From assembly GCA_946411565.1 (NCBI GenBank), contig CAMKEM010000013.1:1-55318 (forward strand): DNA of 55,318 bases, read 5' to 3'. The notes beneath the pieces were generated by a model. That model saw only the letters and a program-made list of their open reading frames with translations. It was not told the DNA's origin and made no database searches. Numbering within the stretch: position 1 is the first letter of the stretch; each line of letters opens with the position of its first letter. Shown in pieces: positions 7,870 through 16,158 of the stretch. Source of the DNA: an uncultured Prevotellaceae bacterium (GTDB taxonomy: Bacteria > Bacteroidota > Bacteroidia > Bacteroidales > Bacteroidaceae). A program made the position numbers and the translations under genes.

Positions 7870-8586
7870 TTACTCTAATGAGTACTCGACTGTGTTGACA
7901 ACTCGAACCTTCTTGAGATACGGAGTGTTAGCGTCACGATCCTCGATTGAGAATTGACCTTGCTGTGCATTGCGTATGTTACCAAGCTTGCTGTCGGCGT
8001 CCTCTGCAAACTTTTGAGCAGTCTTGCGGGCATTCTTGGTTGCTTCCTCTACCATCTCAGGCTTGATCTTGTTGAGACCTGTGAACTCGTAAGTAACGGT
8101 ATTGTTGCCGTATTCCTCACTTACAAGGGCTATGCCTTGCTTCATAAGTTCTGACTGTCGGCGCATGAGCTGGCGAACCTTGTCAACCTCGGATGAAGTA
8201 ACCGTGATTACGCTTGTAGCCTTGTAACGATAGTTCATGATCTCGTTGCCGTAATTGTCTGCCTGACGGTCGGTTATGACTGGAGGATTGACGCTAATGT
8301 CGGAATCCTTGATGCCGGCAGACTTCAGGAACGAAATTACTTTCTTGTTCTTCTGCGCCAAGCGATCGTACATCTCAGACGGATCATTGCCTATCTCCTT
8401 GTAAACAAGAGGCCAAGTAACCTTGTCTGCCTTTACCTCACGCTCTGCAAGTCCCTTGACAGACACTTTCCTGTCCATGTCCTTGAAGGTAACGATGCCG
8501 CTACGGAGTGAGAATCCTGCTATAACAACACCTATGGAGATGATTGCTGCAGAGATAATCTTTTCTTTGTTCATTAGTTTATACAT
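7870..8586 (-). CDS. SIMPL domain (DUF541) envelope protein
   Basis: This 238-aa protein has one N-terminal membrane segment or uncleaved signal (about 8-27). The SIMPL domain follows, beginning VSVKGLAEREVKADKVTWPL; these proteins are periplasmic or outer-membrane oligomers of unclear function. Residues 40-235 cover the domain at normal length. The reading frame opens at 8586, but Met5 (8574, MNKEKI) is an equally good start. It lies 10 nt behind the His-rich secreted protein gene and probably shares its promoter at 9031-9061. A strong terminator follows. Confidence 0.8.
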   Translation of the reverse strand: MYKLMNKEKIISAAIISIGVVIAGFSLRSGIVTFKDMDRKVSVKGLAEREVKADKVTWPLVYKEIGNDPSEMYDRLAQKNKKVISFLKSAGIKDSDISVNPPVITDRQADNYGNEIMNYRYKATSVITVTSSEVDKVRQLMRRQSELMKQGIALVSEEYGNNTVTYEFTGLNKIKPEMVEEATKNARKTAQKFAEDADSKLGNIRNAQQGQFSIEDRDANTPYLKKVRVVNTVEYSLE

Positions 8587-8596
8587 TTAATGAGGG

Positions 8597-8968
8597 TTAA
8601 CGACGATGATGATGTGGATGTGGACGATGTGCAGGAGGTGGAGTAGGGTGGTGTAATCCCATTTCACGCTCTACAGAAGGGATCTCATGCTTAGTGAGAT
8701 GGCACTTCTTACATACTCCGTGCTTATCGAACTTATGCTTGCGCTCCAAGAAGTGCTTATTCATCTTCTTGTCCATCCTTACTTGGAAGGAGTTTCCGCA
8801 ATGCCTGTCGTGAGTGTGACGAAGCCTGCAGTCCTTATGCACTGTCATCATCTGTGGCTCTTTATGAGCTTCGAACTTGTCAACCTTAACGTTTGACTTA
8901 GCAAATGTTGTAGCTGTGCCGAGGATCATCATTCCGATTACCATCATGCTTTTGAATGTAGTCTTCAT
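8597..8968 (-). CDS. Small secreted His-rich protein, family unknown
   Basis: The protein has 123 aa. I chose the ATG at 8968 because it opens directly onto a signal peptide (MKTTFKSMMVIGMMILGTA, cleavage near TTFAKS); the longer frame to 9073 would start upstream of the promoter. The mature part is rich in His, Lys and Cys. It includes CGNSF, HGVCKKCHLTKHE and a Pro-His tail (PTPPPAHRPHPHHHRR), which suggests metal binding, perhaps zinc, copper or nickel. No named family was recognised. It is first in a two-gene unit with the SIMPL protein. Confidence 0.65.
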   Translation of the reverse strand: MKTTFKSMMVIGMMILGTATTFAKSNVKVDKFEAHKEPQMMTVHKDCRLRHTHDRHCGNSFQVRMDKKMNKHFLERKHKFDKHGVCKKCHLTKHEIPSVEREMGLHHPTPPPAHRPHPHHHRR

Positions 8969-9030
8969 ATTCTTTATAGTTTTTATGAGCCTTGCGGACT
9001 CGTTAGACATTTTATTCTTGATTTCGATGG

Positions 9031-9061
9031 CAAAAGTACTGAGTTTTCTCGTCATTGCAAA
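9031..9061 (-). promoter_or_regulatory. Consensus Bacteroidetes promoter
   Basis: On the minus strand TTTG (9061-9058), exactly 19 nt, then TACTTTTG (9038-9031). This is a perfect match to the -33/-7 consensus. It drives the His-rich protein and the SIMPL gene and rules out a CDS start at 9073. Confidence 0.75.
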
Positions 9062-9150
9062 ATGAAAAACCATAATGCAAAGGGGATTTTCCCTAAAGCG
9101 GAGTAGGGATTATCGACGGCATGGCTTTCTTACCTTATTATATAGGAATG

Positions 9151-9849
9151 TCAATTTGCAGAATGGCTTTCTTCTATGACATAATCCACAGCCCTGTTAA
9201 TATAATCATTGAAAGGCTTGGTTGTCTGGAACATAGCAGCCACGCGCTTGGCAAGGTCTGGCGATGTGATAAACTTGTCATCAACGTATGTTACCAAGCT
9301 ATAGCTCTTCAGACGCATGAAGTCTGCGTATGGGGCATCGGCAGGATATTCTTTTGGCACTTTCTTCAAAGCACCATCCATATCAACGAAGAATGAAGGA
9401 TCTGCCTTTTGAAGAACATCCTTCTGGAATTCCTCCCAGCCGTCGCTTATATCCTCACGCAACACCTTGACAGCCTTGCTGTCGTAGCAATAGTTGCCAG
9501 AAGCAAGCATGTGGGCAGCAGGATATGAATTGCCACCTCCTGTGCCTATGTGGAAATAATAGCCAGCGTGCATAGAGTTCTTACCTCCTGGGGCGAGGAA
9601 TACACCGAAATGAGTCTTGTAAGGTGTCTTGTCCTTACTGAAGCGTATGTCACGATAGATACGGTAAGTGCAATCCTTAATGGTAAGGCGAGCTATATCG
9701 CTATCAAACTTTCCCATCTCGTATATCAGTTGTTCGCAGAATTCATGCCACTGGGCAAGCACTTTCTTGTAACGATCCTTATTTTCTGTGAACCACTCCT
9801 TGTTGTTATTGCATGAGAGGTCACGCAGGAATTGTATAATCTCTTTCAT
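9151..9849 (-). CDS. DUF2461 family protein
   Basis: This 232-aa cytoplasmic protein is of the DUF2461/TIGR02453 family. The family hallmark is visible as RIYRDIRFSKDKTPYKTHFG (about residues 63-82), followed by GYYFHIG and the C-terminal KFITSPDL region. Length matches the family. The biochemical role is unknown. It stands alone between the His-rich cluster and the mini-AraC gene, with no operon partner. Confidence 0.85.
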   Translation of the reverse strand: MKEIIQFLRDLSCNNNKEWFTENKDRYKKVLAQWHEFCEQLIYEMGKFDSDIARLTIKDCTYRIYRDIRFSKDKTPYKTHFGVFLAPGGKNSMHAGYYFHIGTGGGNSYPAAHMLASGNYCYDSKAVKVLREDISDGWEEFQKDVLQKADPSFFVDMDGALKKVPKEYPADAPYADFMRLKSYSLVTYVDDKFITSPDLAKRVAAMFQTTKPFNDYINRAVDYVIEESHSAN

Positions 9850-9975
9850 AATGTATATTGATATTGTTTGTATTCTAAAAAGAAGTTTGGAGATAAGGCA
9901 AAAATAACTGAGAACCCAAATATCGAGCTCTCAGTCTTTTCTTTTGTTGATTATCTGCATAGTAAAAGAACTTTA

Positions 9976-10317
9976 TTATGCCATTACACAGCTTTCCAAA
10001 TATTCTGTAGGCTTCATGCCTACCTCACGCTTGAACGTGCGACTGAAGTTGTTGGCATCATCGTATCCGCATTTCAGAGCTATATGCTTAATAGCATATT
10101 TACCCTTTGCCAATAACTCTTGCGCATATTTCATGCGTATGGTCAAGAGATACTTGCCTCCTGTCTTTCCTGTAATCTCAAGAATCTTGCGACGGAGACC
10201 TTGGTTTGTCATACCCAAGCTTTCGCAAACTGTATCACAGTTCACGTGCTTCTGCTTCATCTGCTCATAAACAAGTTTCTCTACTTGTTTAAGAAATGCC
10301 TTATCTTCTTTTTTCAT
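9976..10317 (-). CDS. Short AraC-type regulator (HTH only), paralog A
   Basis: The protein has 113 aa and consists almost entirely of an AraC/XylS-type double helix-turn-helix. Its C-terminal signature GYDDANNFSRTFKREVGMKPTEY is typical of the family. There is no ligand-binding or receiver domain, so it presumably responds through its own level. It is about 75-80 percent identical over its full length to the gene at 11378-11719; the two flank the VanZ gene. A promoter-like -7 element lies at 10368-10375 on the minus strand. Confidence 0.8.
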   Translation of the reverse strand: MKKEDKAFLKQVEKLVYEQMKQKHVNCDTVCESLGMTNQGLRRKILEITGKTGGKYLLTIRMKYAQELLAKGKYAIKHIALKCGYDDANNFSRTFKREVGMKPTEYLESCVMA

Positions 10318-10680
10318 TGTATAGAATTGATTTAGGAGTTCATGTTGATTTTGTTATCAACTGGTTGCAAAGATAATATTTTTTTTGATAACAACAATGA
10401 TAATTTGCCTATTTTTTGCAATAAAGGTTGATTTTGAGCCGATTAGATGCTTTTTAATGGTCAAAAACACCAAATGTTTGATGGTTTTTAACATAAAAAG
10501 TGTTGTATTACAAAGAAGTGTTTAAAGTGTGAAAGGTTTCATAAAAGATAGTTATTTTTTCCATTCTTTTGATTGAAATAAAAAAAAACAATATAACTTT
10601 GCACTCAGAAATCGGGAACGAATACAGGCTTGAAGCCAACGTTCGGTATTCCTTAATAGTAAAATAAAACGTATTTTCTT
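10318..10680. promoter_or_regulatory. Divergent promoter region between mini-AraC A and VanZ
   Basis: On the minus strand TATCTTTG (10375-10368), with ATTG 19 nt upstream, reads into the mini-AraC gene. On the plus strand TAACTTTG (10594-10601) reads into vanZ. Between them is T- and A-rich DNA with no ORF. A structured segment at 10614-10652 follows the plus-strand start site. Confidence 0.55.
10614..10652 (+). ncRNA. Possible pseudoknot in the vanZ leader
   Basis: GAACG (10616-10620) can pair with CGTTC (10640-10644), and the adjacent AATAC (10621-10625) with GTATT (10646-10650). The order is a-b-a'-b', which is an H-type pseudoknot, with a GGCT/AGCC hairpin (10627-10637) in between. It would lie at the very 5' end of the mRNA predicted from TAACTTTG at 10594. 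I do not recognise it as a known riboswitch. Confidence 0.35.
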
Positions 10681-11238
10681 ATGAACAATATTCTAAGTTT
10701 TGTATATGCATCCGCTCCTGAATGGCTTTATGATGTGCTTCTGTTTGTGTTGTGCGTTATGGCTGTATGGATTTTCTCTCGTAGGAAGATTATCCGCGTA
10801 AAGTTAAGAAGACTGCTCGGAGTTGTTTACATAGAATATCTGGTACTGATGATGTGTGCCACGATTATATTCAGGGATTATTCAACTTGTTCTCTTGGCG
10901 TGGAGCTTGTTCCTTTCTGGAATTACAAGTATTACACAAATGAAGTTCTTTGGGAGACAATACTCAACATCGTGATGTTTATTCCTGTAGGTTTCTGTTC
11001 TGCTGTATTCATCAAGCGCCCTGCATTGTTGAAGATATTCCTCCTGTCAATGGTTCTTTCTGGTACTATAGAGTTGAGCCAGTATCTCTTACAATGTGGT
11101 ATGTGCGAAACAAATGACTTGATGAACAACTCTGTTGGCGGTGTACTTGGATATCTGCTCTACAGATCAACTCCAATACTTCTCAACGCTTTTCGCCAGA
11201 AGAGATTCGAATATTATGGTCAGGGTGCCATTGCTTGA
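10681..11238 (+). CDS. VanZ-like membrane protein
   Basis: This 185-aa integral membrane protein is of the VanZ-like family. About four hydrophobic segments are visible (16-34, 43-62, 93-112, 119-137). The family features are ELVPFWNYK, NIVMFIPVGF and SGTIELSQYLL followed by CETNDLMNNSVGGVLGYLL. VanZ in enterococci raises teicoplanin resistance; most relatives have no assigned role. There are no other van genes here, so glycopeptide resistance should not be inferred. The neighbours are two mini-AraC paralogs, one on each side and both on the other strand. Confidence 0.85.
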   Translation: MNNILSFVYASAPEWLYDVLLFVLCVMAVWIFSRRKIIRVKLRRLLGVVYIEYLVLMMCATIIFRDYSTCSLGVELVPFWNYKYYTNEVLWETILNIVMFIPVGFCSAVFIKRPALLKIFLLSMVLSGTIELSQYLLQCGMCETNDLMNNSVGGVLGYLLYRSTPILLNAFRQKRFEYYGQGAIA

Positions 11239-11304
11239 TATAGAGATTTTTCATCTATCTAATTGATTATAGTAGTATTGTTTCCGCTTAATAATGCGAG
11301 AAAC

Positions 11305-11339
11305 AAAAACAGAGGAACCATAACGGCTCCTCTGTTTTA
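11305..11339. terminator. Bidirectional terminator between vanZ and mini-AraC B
   Basis: The stem ACAGAGGA/TCCTCTGT (11309-11316 with 11328-11335) has extra A-T pairs at its base. It is flanked by A-runs on the left and T-runs on the right, so it can terminate either strand. It sits between the convergent genes. Confidence 0.7.
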
Positions 11340-11377
11340 TTTTTACAACTATATGGCGGTAGCGTTTGAAATCTCTA

Positions 11378-11719
11378 TTAGGCTTCCTTGTGGATAGCTG
11401 CAAACTCAGTAGGCTTCTGTCCAACCTCACGCTTGAAAGTGCGGCTGAAGTTGTTTGCATCGTCATATCCACATTTCAGTGCTACCTGACCGATGGAATA
11501 TTTTCCCCTTGCCAGAAGTTCCTGAGCGTATTTCATACGTATTGTCAAGAGATACTTGCCACCTGTCTGACCTGTGATAGCCAAAAGCTTGCGACGAAGA
11601 TTCTGGTTTGTTATGCCAAGACTTTCGCAAACAGTATCGCAATTGACATGCTTGTCTTTCATTTGCTCATAGACGAGCTTTTCTACCTTCTTGAGGAAGT
11701 CTTTTTCTTCTTTTTTCAT
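11378..11719 (-). CDS. Short AraC-type regulator (HTH only), paralog B
   Basis: The protein has 113 aa, starting at the ATG at 11719 (MKKEEKDF), which gives the same length as paralog A at 9976. The upstream extension of the frame has no conserved features. The protein is a bare AraC double HTH ending GYDDANNFSRTFKREVGQKPTEF. Changes relative to paralog A are spread through the protein and mostly conservative. It has its own promoter at 11814-11844. Its targets are unknown; vanZ next door is the obvious candidate. Confidence 0.8.
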   Translation of the reverse strand: MKKEEKDFLKKVEKLVYEQMKDKHVNCDTVCESLGITNQNLRRKLLAITGQTGGKYLLTIRMKYAQELLARGKYSIGQVALKCGYDDANNFSRTFKREVGQKPTEFAAIHKEA

Positions 11720-11813
11720 GACCGTACTGTATTTTGTGATTAATTTGTTTAGTGTTAAAAATCCAAGTTCAACGTGCAAAAGCATCCCCGCACAGTATTG
11801 GAATCTTCGAGTG

Positions 11814-11844
11814 CAAAGATAGTTATTATTTCTGAAATAACATA
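11814..11844 (-). promoter_or_regulatory. Promoter of mini-AraC B
   Basis: On the minus strand TATG (11844-11841), 19 nt, then TATCTTTG (11821-11814). The -7 element is a full match; the -33 has three of four bases. Confidence 0.55.
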
Positions 11845-11986
11845 ATGTATCAATTTGTTTTTTGGCTTTTCGTGCATCAAAAAGAAAAAGGCGGTCTCTA
11901 TGCCGATTTTCCGTGTATCGAAAAAACATGCGTTTTCGTCTTTTGTTAGCCTATCATACAAGTTTGAAGATAGAAATGCCTGACAA

Positions 11987-12577
11987 CTATAATGTTAGGA
12001 GCATTTTCTCAATCAATGGAACATGCCATTTCTTCATCTCATCAGACGTTGGTGTATGCGCTCCTGGGAAATGATAGGCTTGGTTATAGTATCTAAGGAA
12101 TAGAGGTTCGAACCTTGCAAGCGTGTCCTGCTCTCCGAATATACCCCATATATTGTCTATAGAGTTATTCGTTGTATTGGCAAACTGCGTTTTCTCTACT
12201 TCTCCGAACTCACTTATGAGTTGTTCGTCAATAACGAAATCTTGTTTTCCATCTGCACGTGGACTCTTATACAGATGCTTACCAATACGTTCCTTGAGAA
12301 ATTCGGTCATTATAAAATAAGGATTGCTGAGTAATGCAGGCATACCATTTTCAGAAGCGATTATCTGTGCATAGAATGAACCGCAGCTATTACCCACAAG
12401 AAGGTCAGGCTTTTCATCTCTACATAGTTTCTTTATGAACTCCAATGCCTCCTTGGGATGAATTGGCAGATCGGGAGTAAGCACACGGACACGATTGTGG
12501 AATGCCTCTTTCAAAGCATTGGCTGGTACACAACTACCACTTGCAAAGAATCCATGAAGGAATATTATAGTTTTCAT
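11987..12577 (-). CDS. YqiA/YcfP-like alpha/beta hydrolase
   Basis: This 196-aa small alpha/beta hydrolase resembles YqiA/YcfP esterases. It has the oxyanion region LHGFFASG (6-13), the nucleophile elbow GNSCGS (about 62-67), an acid in GEQD (about 148-151) and the catalytic His in GAHTP (about 173-177). The elbow is GxSxGS rather than the more common GxSxGG. It stands alone, with a promoter at 12676-12707. The substrate cannot be told from sequence. Confidence 0.75.
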   Translation of the reverse strand: MKTIIFLHGFFASGSCVPANALKEAFHNRVRVLTPDLPIHPKEALEFIKKLCRDEKPDLLVGNSCGSFYAQIIASENGMPALLSNPYFIMTEFLKERIGKHLYKSPRADGKQDFVIDEQLISEFGEVEKTQFANTTNNSIDNIWGIFGEQDTLARFEPLFLRYYNQAYHFPGAHTPTSDEMKKWHVPLIEKMLLTL

Positions 12578-12675
12578 TTAATATATTCGTTTTAATTATT
12601 TGTATTTCAGTATAATAGCAACTTGGAGTGATATCATTCCTTATTGCTATGGTCTGTCATTAATCTGACAAGATG

Positions 12676-12707
12676 CAAAATTACTATTTTTTCCTCATAC
12701 CTCCAAA
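12676..12707 (-). promoter_or_regulatory. Promoter of the YqiA-like gene
   Basis: On the minus strand TTTG (12707-12704), 20 nt, then TAATTTTG (12683-12676). It would give a leader of about 100 nt. Confidence 0.55.
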
Positions 12708-12828
12708 TGCTTATTTCCTAAAGATTGGGGCTAAAATCGGCATAATGCACATTTTTTTCGTTTTTTAATATAAATTATGTGTTTTGTGAAAAAAATAATG
12801 TATTTTTGTAGAAAAATTAAATCCGCGT

Positions 12829-13839
12829 ATGACAAACAACAAAAAAAATGTATCAAATATTCTGCTGTTAAGTTTGGTTTGTACCCTTTTTATCAGCTAC
12901 CCTAATATATTGTTTCTCAATATGGATTGGCATTACCTTGCTGCTGATGCCAAAGTCCATTACATAAACAGTACATTAATTCGTTTTCTGTTGTTCTGGG
13001 GCTTTATCTTTGTTTCATTGTTCATTAATCAACAGATTCTAAAGACACATTCTCTCAAGACACGTATCATCTCCAATATACTCTACACGCTATTTGCATT
13101 TGGAGTATATAAAGGAGTAACAACGCTTATATGCCCAGGCTTCGATTGCCGTCTTATCATTCTCACATTCCAGTTCGTTGTGTTGGGCATGATGGGGGTA
13201 TTCCTTGGCTATACCGACTACCTTAACCGTATTCACAAGAAGAAAGAGGAAGAGCTCAAGCAACTGCAAATGGAAAGTCTGCAAAGCAGGTGTACGGCGC
13301 TTACCAACCAGATAAACCCACATTTCTTCTTCAATGCGCTCAACGGAATCAGTAGTCTTGTGAGGAAGAAGGACGATAAACTTGCCTTGTGCTATATTGA
13401 TCATCTAAGTGATATTTTCAGATACATTCTCCAGAGTGAGCACAAAGGTTTGGTAAGGCTTGGTGAGGAACTTGATTTCGCGCGTTCTTTCAGCGAGGTA
13501 ATGCAGGTAAGGTATGCCGGCAAGTGGGATGCCACGTTTGATGTGCCTGATGAATATATGGATCTATGTATTCCTGTACTTGCCCTCCTTCCATTGATAG
13601 AGAATGTCGGTGTGCATAATATGATTGACAGCGAACATAGAATGACCATACGCATCTATATGAACGAGAATAAGGAGTTAGTGGTGAGCAATCCTATATT
13701 CCCTAAGCAGTTCAAGCAGGATACTCACGGCACAGGACTAAAGAATCTAGAAAAGAGATTCCAGCTTCTTATGGATAAGAAGATACGTATTGAAAAAACT
13801 GCCACCGAATTTTCAGTTTTACTTCCTCTGAAAAAATAG
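12829..13839 (+). CDS. LytS/YpdA-type sensor histidine kinase, orphan
   Basis: This 336-aa inner-membrane kinase has four hydrophobic segments in the first 130 residues (about 12-32, 46-66, 80-98, 106-125). A short coiled linker and a His_kinase (PF06580) domain follow. The phospho-acceptor region is QINPHFFFNALNGISSLV (His about 165). The ATP-binding part shows PLIENVGVHN and a G-box HGTGLKNLEKRF. The N-box is a little unusual (VGVHN where AIKHG is common). Partner regulators of this class are usually LytTR proteins encoded next door; none is present here. Confidence 0.85.
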   Translation: MTNNKKNVSNILLLSLVCTLFISYPNILFLNMDWHYLAADAKVHYINSTLIRFLLFWGFIFVSLFINQQILKTHSLKTRIISNILYTLFAFGVYKGVTTLICPGFDCRLIILTFQFVVLGMMGVFLGYTDYLNRIHKKKEEELKQLQMESLQSRCTALTNQINPHFFFNALNGISSLVRKKDDKLALCYIDHLSDIFRYILQSEHKGLVRLGEELDFARSFSEVMQVRYAGKWDATFDVPDEYMDLCIPVLALLPLIENVGVHNMIDSEHRMTIRIYMNENKELVVSNPIFPKQFKQDTHGTGLKNLEKRFQLLMDKKIRIEKTATEFSVLLPLKK

Positions 13840-13929
13840 CAATTTAGTTCCTTTTTTCCACGTTTTTTGTATATTTTACATCTTTTCTTGATAATTTTTT
13901 TAAGAAAATGTAAAAAAAGTAAAAAAAAA

Positions 13930-13960
13930 TTGGAAAAATGAAAGAATATGTATATATTTG
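13930..13960 (+). promoter_or_regulatory. Promoter of the secreted protein gene at 14083
   Basis: TTGG (13930-13933), 19 nt, then TATATTTG (13953-13960). It gives a leader of about 115 nt that is AT-rich and without clear structure. Confidence 0.55.
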
Positions 13961-14082
13961 CAATCGATAAAGTTGTTTACAACAACGATAAGATACATCT
14001 ATCTAATAACTCAAATCTGGCAAATCAAAAATATTAACCGATAAATGCCACGAATTTTAATATTAACCTTTAAAAAACATTG

Positions 14083-14598
14083 ATGAATATGAAGAAGTTG
14101 TTTAACCTTGTTCCGATGATAGGTTTGTTCCTGAGTTTGTTCTGCCAGAATGCTCGGGCACAAGAGATCAACATGGTGGATGATAAGAACTACTACGAAA
14201 TAGAAATGAGTGCTGACGGTCCATCACTAGTCGTAACAATAGACGGAATGCGTAAAGTTGCGGATTTTGAGCAAGGTTCTGGCCTCATGCCCAAATATCT
14301 CGGCAAATACAAGAACTCTCTCGTCTTCATGGATGAAGTTAGTAGAAAGCGTAGAAACATACTGGTGTTCCGACCTGTTGACGGCTATGTATGGCAGACT
14401 GCTTACGAGAACGAGCTGTGCAAGGGTACAGAAAGAGAAGAGTGCGTCATGTTCTATGGTGATACTGCCATAAAGGTTGAGTACAACAAGATGGGCGGTC
14501 CTAAGACCAAGTTCACTAAGCTCGACTCTAAATACAATGCCCTCAAGGGACACGTGATTTCCTCTTGTAGTGGTGAATTCATATCTGCCGACGAATAG
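14083..14598 (+). CDS. Secreted protein of unknown family
   Basis: The protein has about 171 aa. A TTG three bases upstream would extend the frame by one codon, but ATG at 14083 (MNMKK) or 14089 is more likely. A clear signal peptide (LFNLVPMIGLFLSLFCQ, cleavage after NARA) is followed by a compact, beta-rich domain of about 145 residues. That domain has paired cysteines (ELCKGTEREEC and SSCSGEF). No family was recognised. It is followed at once by the end of oxyR on the other strand. Confidence 0.65.
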   Translation: MNMKKLFNLVPMIGLFLSLFCQNARAQEINMVDDKNYYEIEMSADGPSLVVTIDGMRKVADFEQGSGLMPKYLGKYKNSLVFMDEVSRKRRNILVFRPVDGYVWQTAYENELCKGTEREECVMFYGDTAIKVEYNKMGGPKTKFTKLDSKYNALKGHVISSCSGEFISADE

Positions 14599-14661
14599 TA
14601 GTTGCTATTAATCGGGCTTATAATCATAGATTCTTACAGGTATAAAATGTGAAATATGGTA

Positions 14662-15588
14662 TCACAATTTGATACCATATTTCATAATTCCTTCGCCAAG
14701 CATCCCTTTGGGCATGAATTCCTTAAGGGTATCGGCGATGGTATTGAGCATACGCTGACGTATGTAGTCTTCCTTGATATACATTGACACCCGACGTTGC
14801 GACAGATAGTCACCTTCTATACGACGGACATTAGCGCGTTGCTGTTCACTAAGGAAAGGCAAATGCATTTCTGGAATGATGGTAAAACCACCATTCTCAT
14901 CAACAATGCGTATAAGCGTGTCAATGCTGCCAGCTTCATAGATATGATTGCCTTTACTCCTTGCCTTGCAGAATGAGAAAGCACTATCGCGAAGGCATTG
15001 GGCATCCTTCATAATCCACATATTCTCATGTTCAAGGTTCTCTGGTTTGAAGACAGGCAACTTACGCCAGCAACTTTCTGAAAGATAAACAAGGAATTTC
15101 TCTGTGTATAGAGGAATTTCAAGTACTCCCACATGCTCATTTCCCGATATTGCAATACCTGCATCAATCTCTCCCTTGAGCAAGGCATCAATCATAAAGT
15201 CCGCTTTCAACTCTTTTATGGATAGTTCCACAGAAGGGTAGGAGTCACGATAATGCTTGATGAACTTAGGAAGAATGTAGGGGGCTATGGTTGGACCTAC
15301 GGAAAGGCAGAACGTACCACCTATACGTCCTTTGTCTTCCGATACAATCTCACCGATTCTATCAACTTCCATCAATATGCTTTCCGCCTGTCGGATTATT
15401 TTCTCGCCAGCAGAGGTAGGAGTAACCGACTTGTTGGTTCGCTCAAAGATACGCAGATCAATTTCTTCTTCAAATTTTACAATCATAGCACTCAGCGTTG
15501 GCTGAGTGACATTACATGAATCAGCCGCTTTCGCAAAACTGCGAAAGCGGTTGACTGCTATTATATACCTGAGTTGCTGAAGATTCAT
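14662..15588 (-). CDS. oxyR: Hydrogen-peroxide sensor regulator OxyR
   Basis: This 308-aa LysR-family protein has an N-terminal winged HTH (1-60, FRSFAKAADSCNVTQPTLSAMI) and a substrate-binding-like effector domain. The peroxide-sensing pair is present in AQCLRDSAFSFCKAR as Cys198 and Cys207, matching E. coli Cys199 and Cys208 in spacing and context. The sensor is therefore probably functional. In Bacteroidetes OxyR controls catalase, Dps and peroxidases. Its ATG overlaps the rubrerythrin stop by one base (TAATG), so it is the last gene of trx-rbr-oxyR and probably translationally coupled. Confidence 0.92.
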   Translation of the reverse strand: MNLQQLRYIIAVNRFRSFAKAADSCNVTQPTLSAMIVKFEEEIDLRIFERTNKSVTPTSAGEKIIRQAESILMEVDRIGEIVSEDKGRIGGTFCLSVGPTIAPYILPKFIKHYRDSYPSVELSIKELKADFMIDALLKGEIDAGIAISGNEHVGVLEIPLYTEKFLVYLSESCWRKLPVFKPENLEHENMWIMKDAQCLRDSAFSFCKARSKGNHIYEAGSIDTLIRIVDENGGFTIIPEMHLPFLSEQQRANVRRIEGDYLSQRRVSMYIKEDYIRQRMLNTIADTLKEFMPKGMLGEGIMKYGIKL

Positions 15589-16130
15589 TAGAAATTCTCT
15601 TCGTGAACCTCAAAGTATGATTGTGGATGTGCACATGTAGGACAGATGTCTGGAGCCTTAGTACCCACTACGATATGACCGCAGTTGCGGCACTCCCATA
15701 CCTTAACCTCTGATTTCTCGAATACCTGAGCAGTCTCAATGTTCTTCAGAAGTTTGCGATAGCGCTCCTCGTGATGCTTCTCGATAGCAGCTACAAGACG
15801 GAACTTCTTTGCAAGCTCTGTAAAGCCTTCTTCGTCAGCAGTCTTTGCAAAGTTCTCATACATATCTGTCCACTCATAGTTCTCACCATTGGCAGCATCA
15901 AGAAGATTCTCGGCTGTTGTGCCTATGCCATTGTGAAGCTCCTTATACCACATTTTTGCGTGCTCCTTCTCATTCTCTGCAGTTTTGAGGAAGATAGCAG
16001 CCATCTGCTCAAATCCATCCTTCTTTGCGCGTGAAGCAAAGTAAGTGTACTTGTTTCGTGCTTGTGATTCACCTGCAAATGCAGCCTCGAGGTTCTTCTC
16101 TGTCTGCGTACCTGCATACTTGTTAGCCAT
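15588..16130 (-). CDS. rbr: Rubrerythrin
   Basis: This 180-aa non-haem diiron peroxidase reduces hydrogen peroxide in the cytoplasm of anaerobes. The ferritin-like four-helix part (1-140) shows [17 protein letters not shown] and ENEKEHAK, which carry iron ligands, and a second ExxH-type pair in IEKHHEERY. The C-terminal rubredoxin-like domain has CRNCGH and CPTCAHP for the Fe(Cys)4 centre. Both domains are complete. It lies 28 nt after the thioredoxin gene and one base into oxyR, which makes a compact peroxide-response operon. Confidence 0.95.
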   Translation of the reverse strand: MANKYAGTQTEKNLEAAFAGESQARNKYTYFASRAKKDGFEQMAAIFLKTAENEKEHAKMWYKELHNGIGTTAENLLDAANGENYEWTDMYENFAKTADEEGFTELAKKFRLVAAIEKHHEERYRKLLKNIETAQVFEKSEVKVWECRNCGHIVVGTKAPDICPTCAHPQSYFEVHEENF

Positions 16131-16158
16131 AGTTCTAATGTTTTTGTAAAGTTATTAA

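Noticed and set aside
10681..11238. Glycopeptide-resistance cluster because of vanZ
   Set aside because: No vanHAX, vanRS or vanY genes are near; VanZ-like proteins are widespread without that role.
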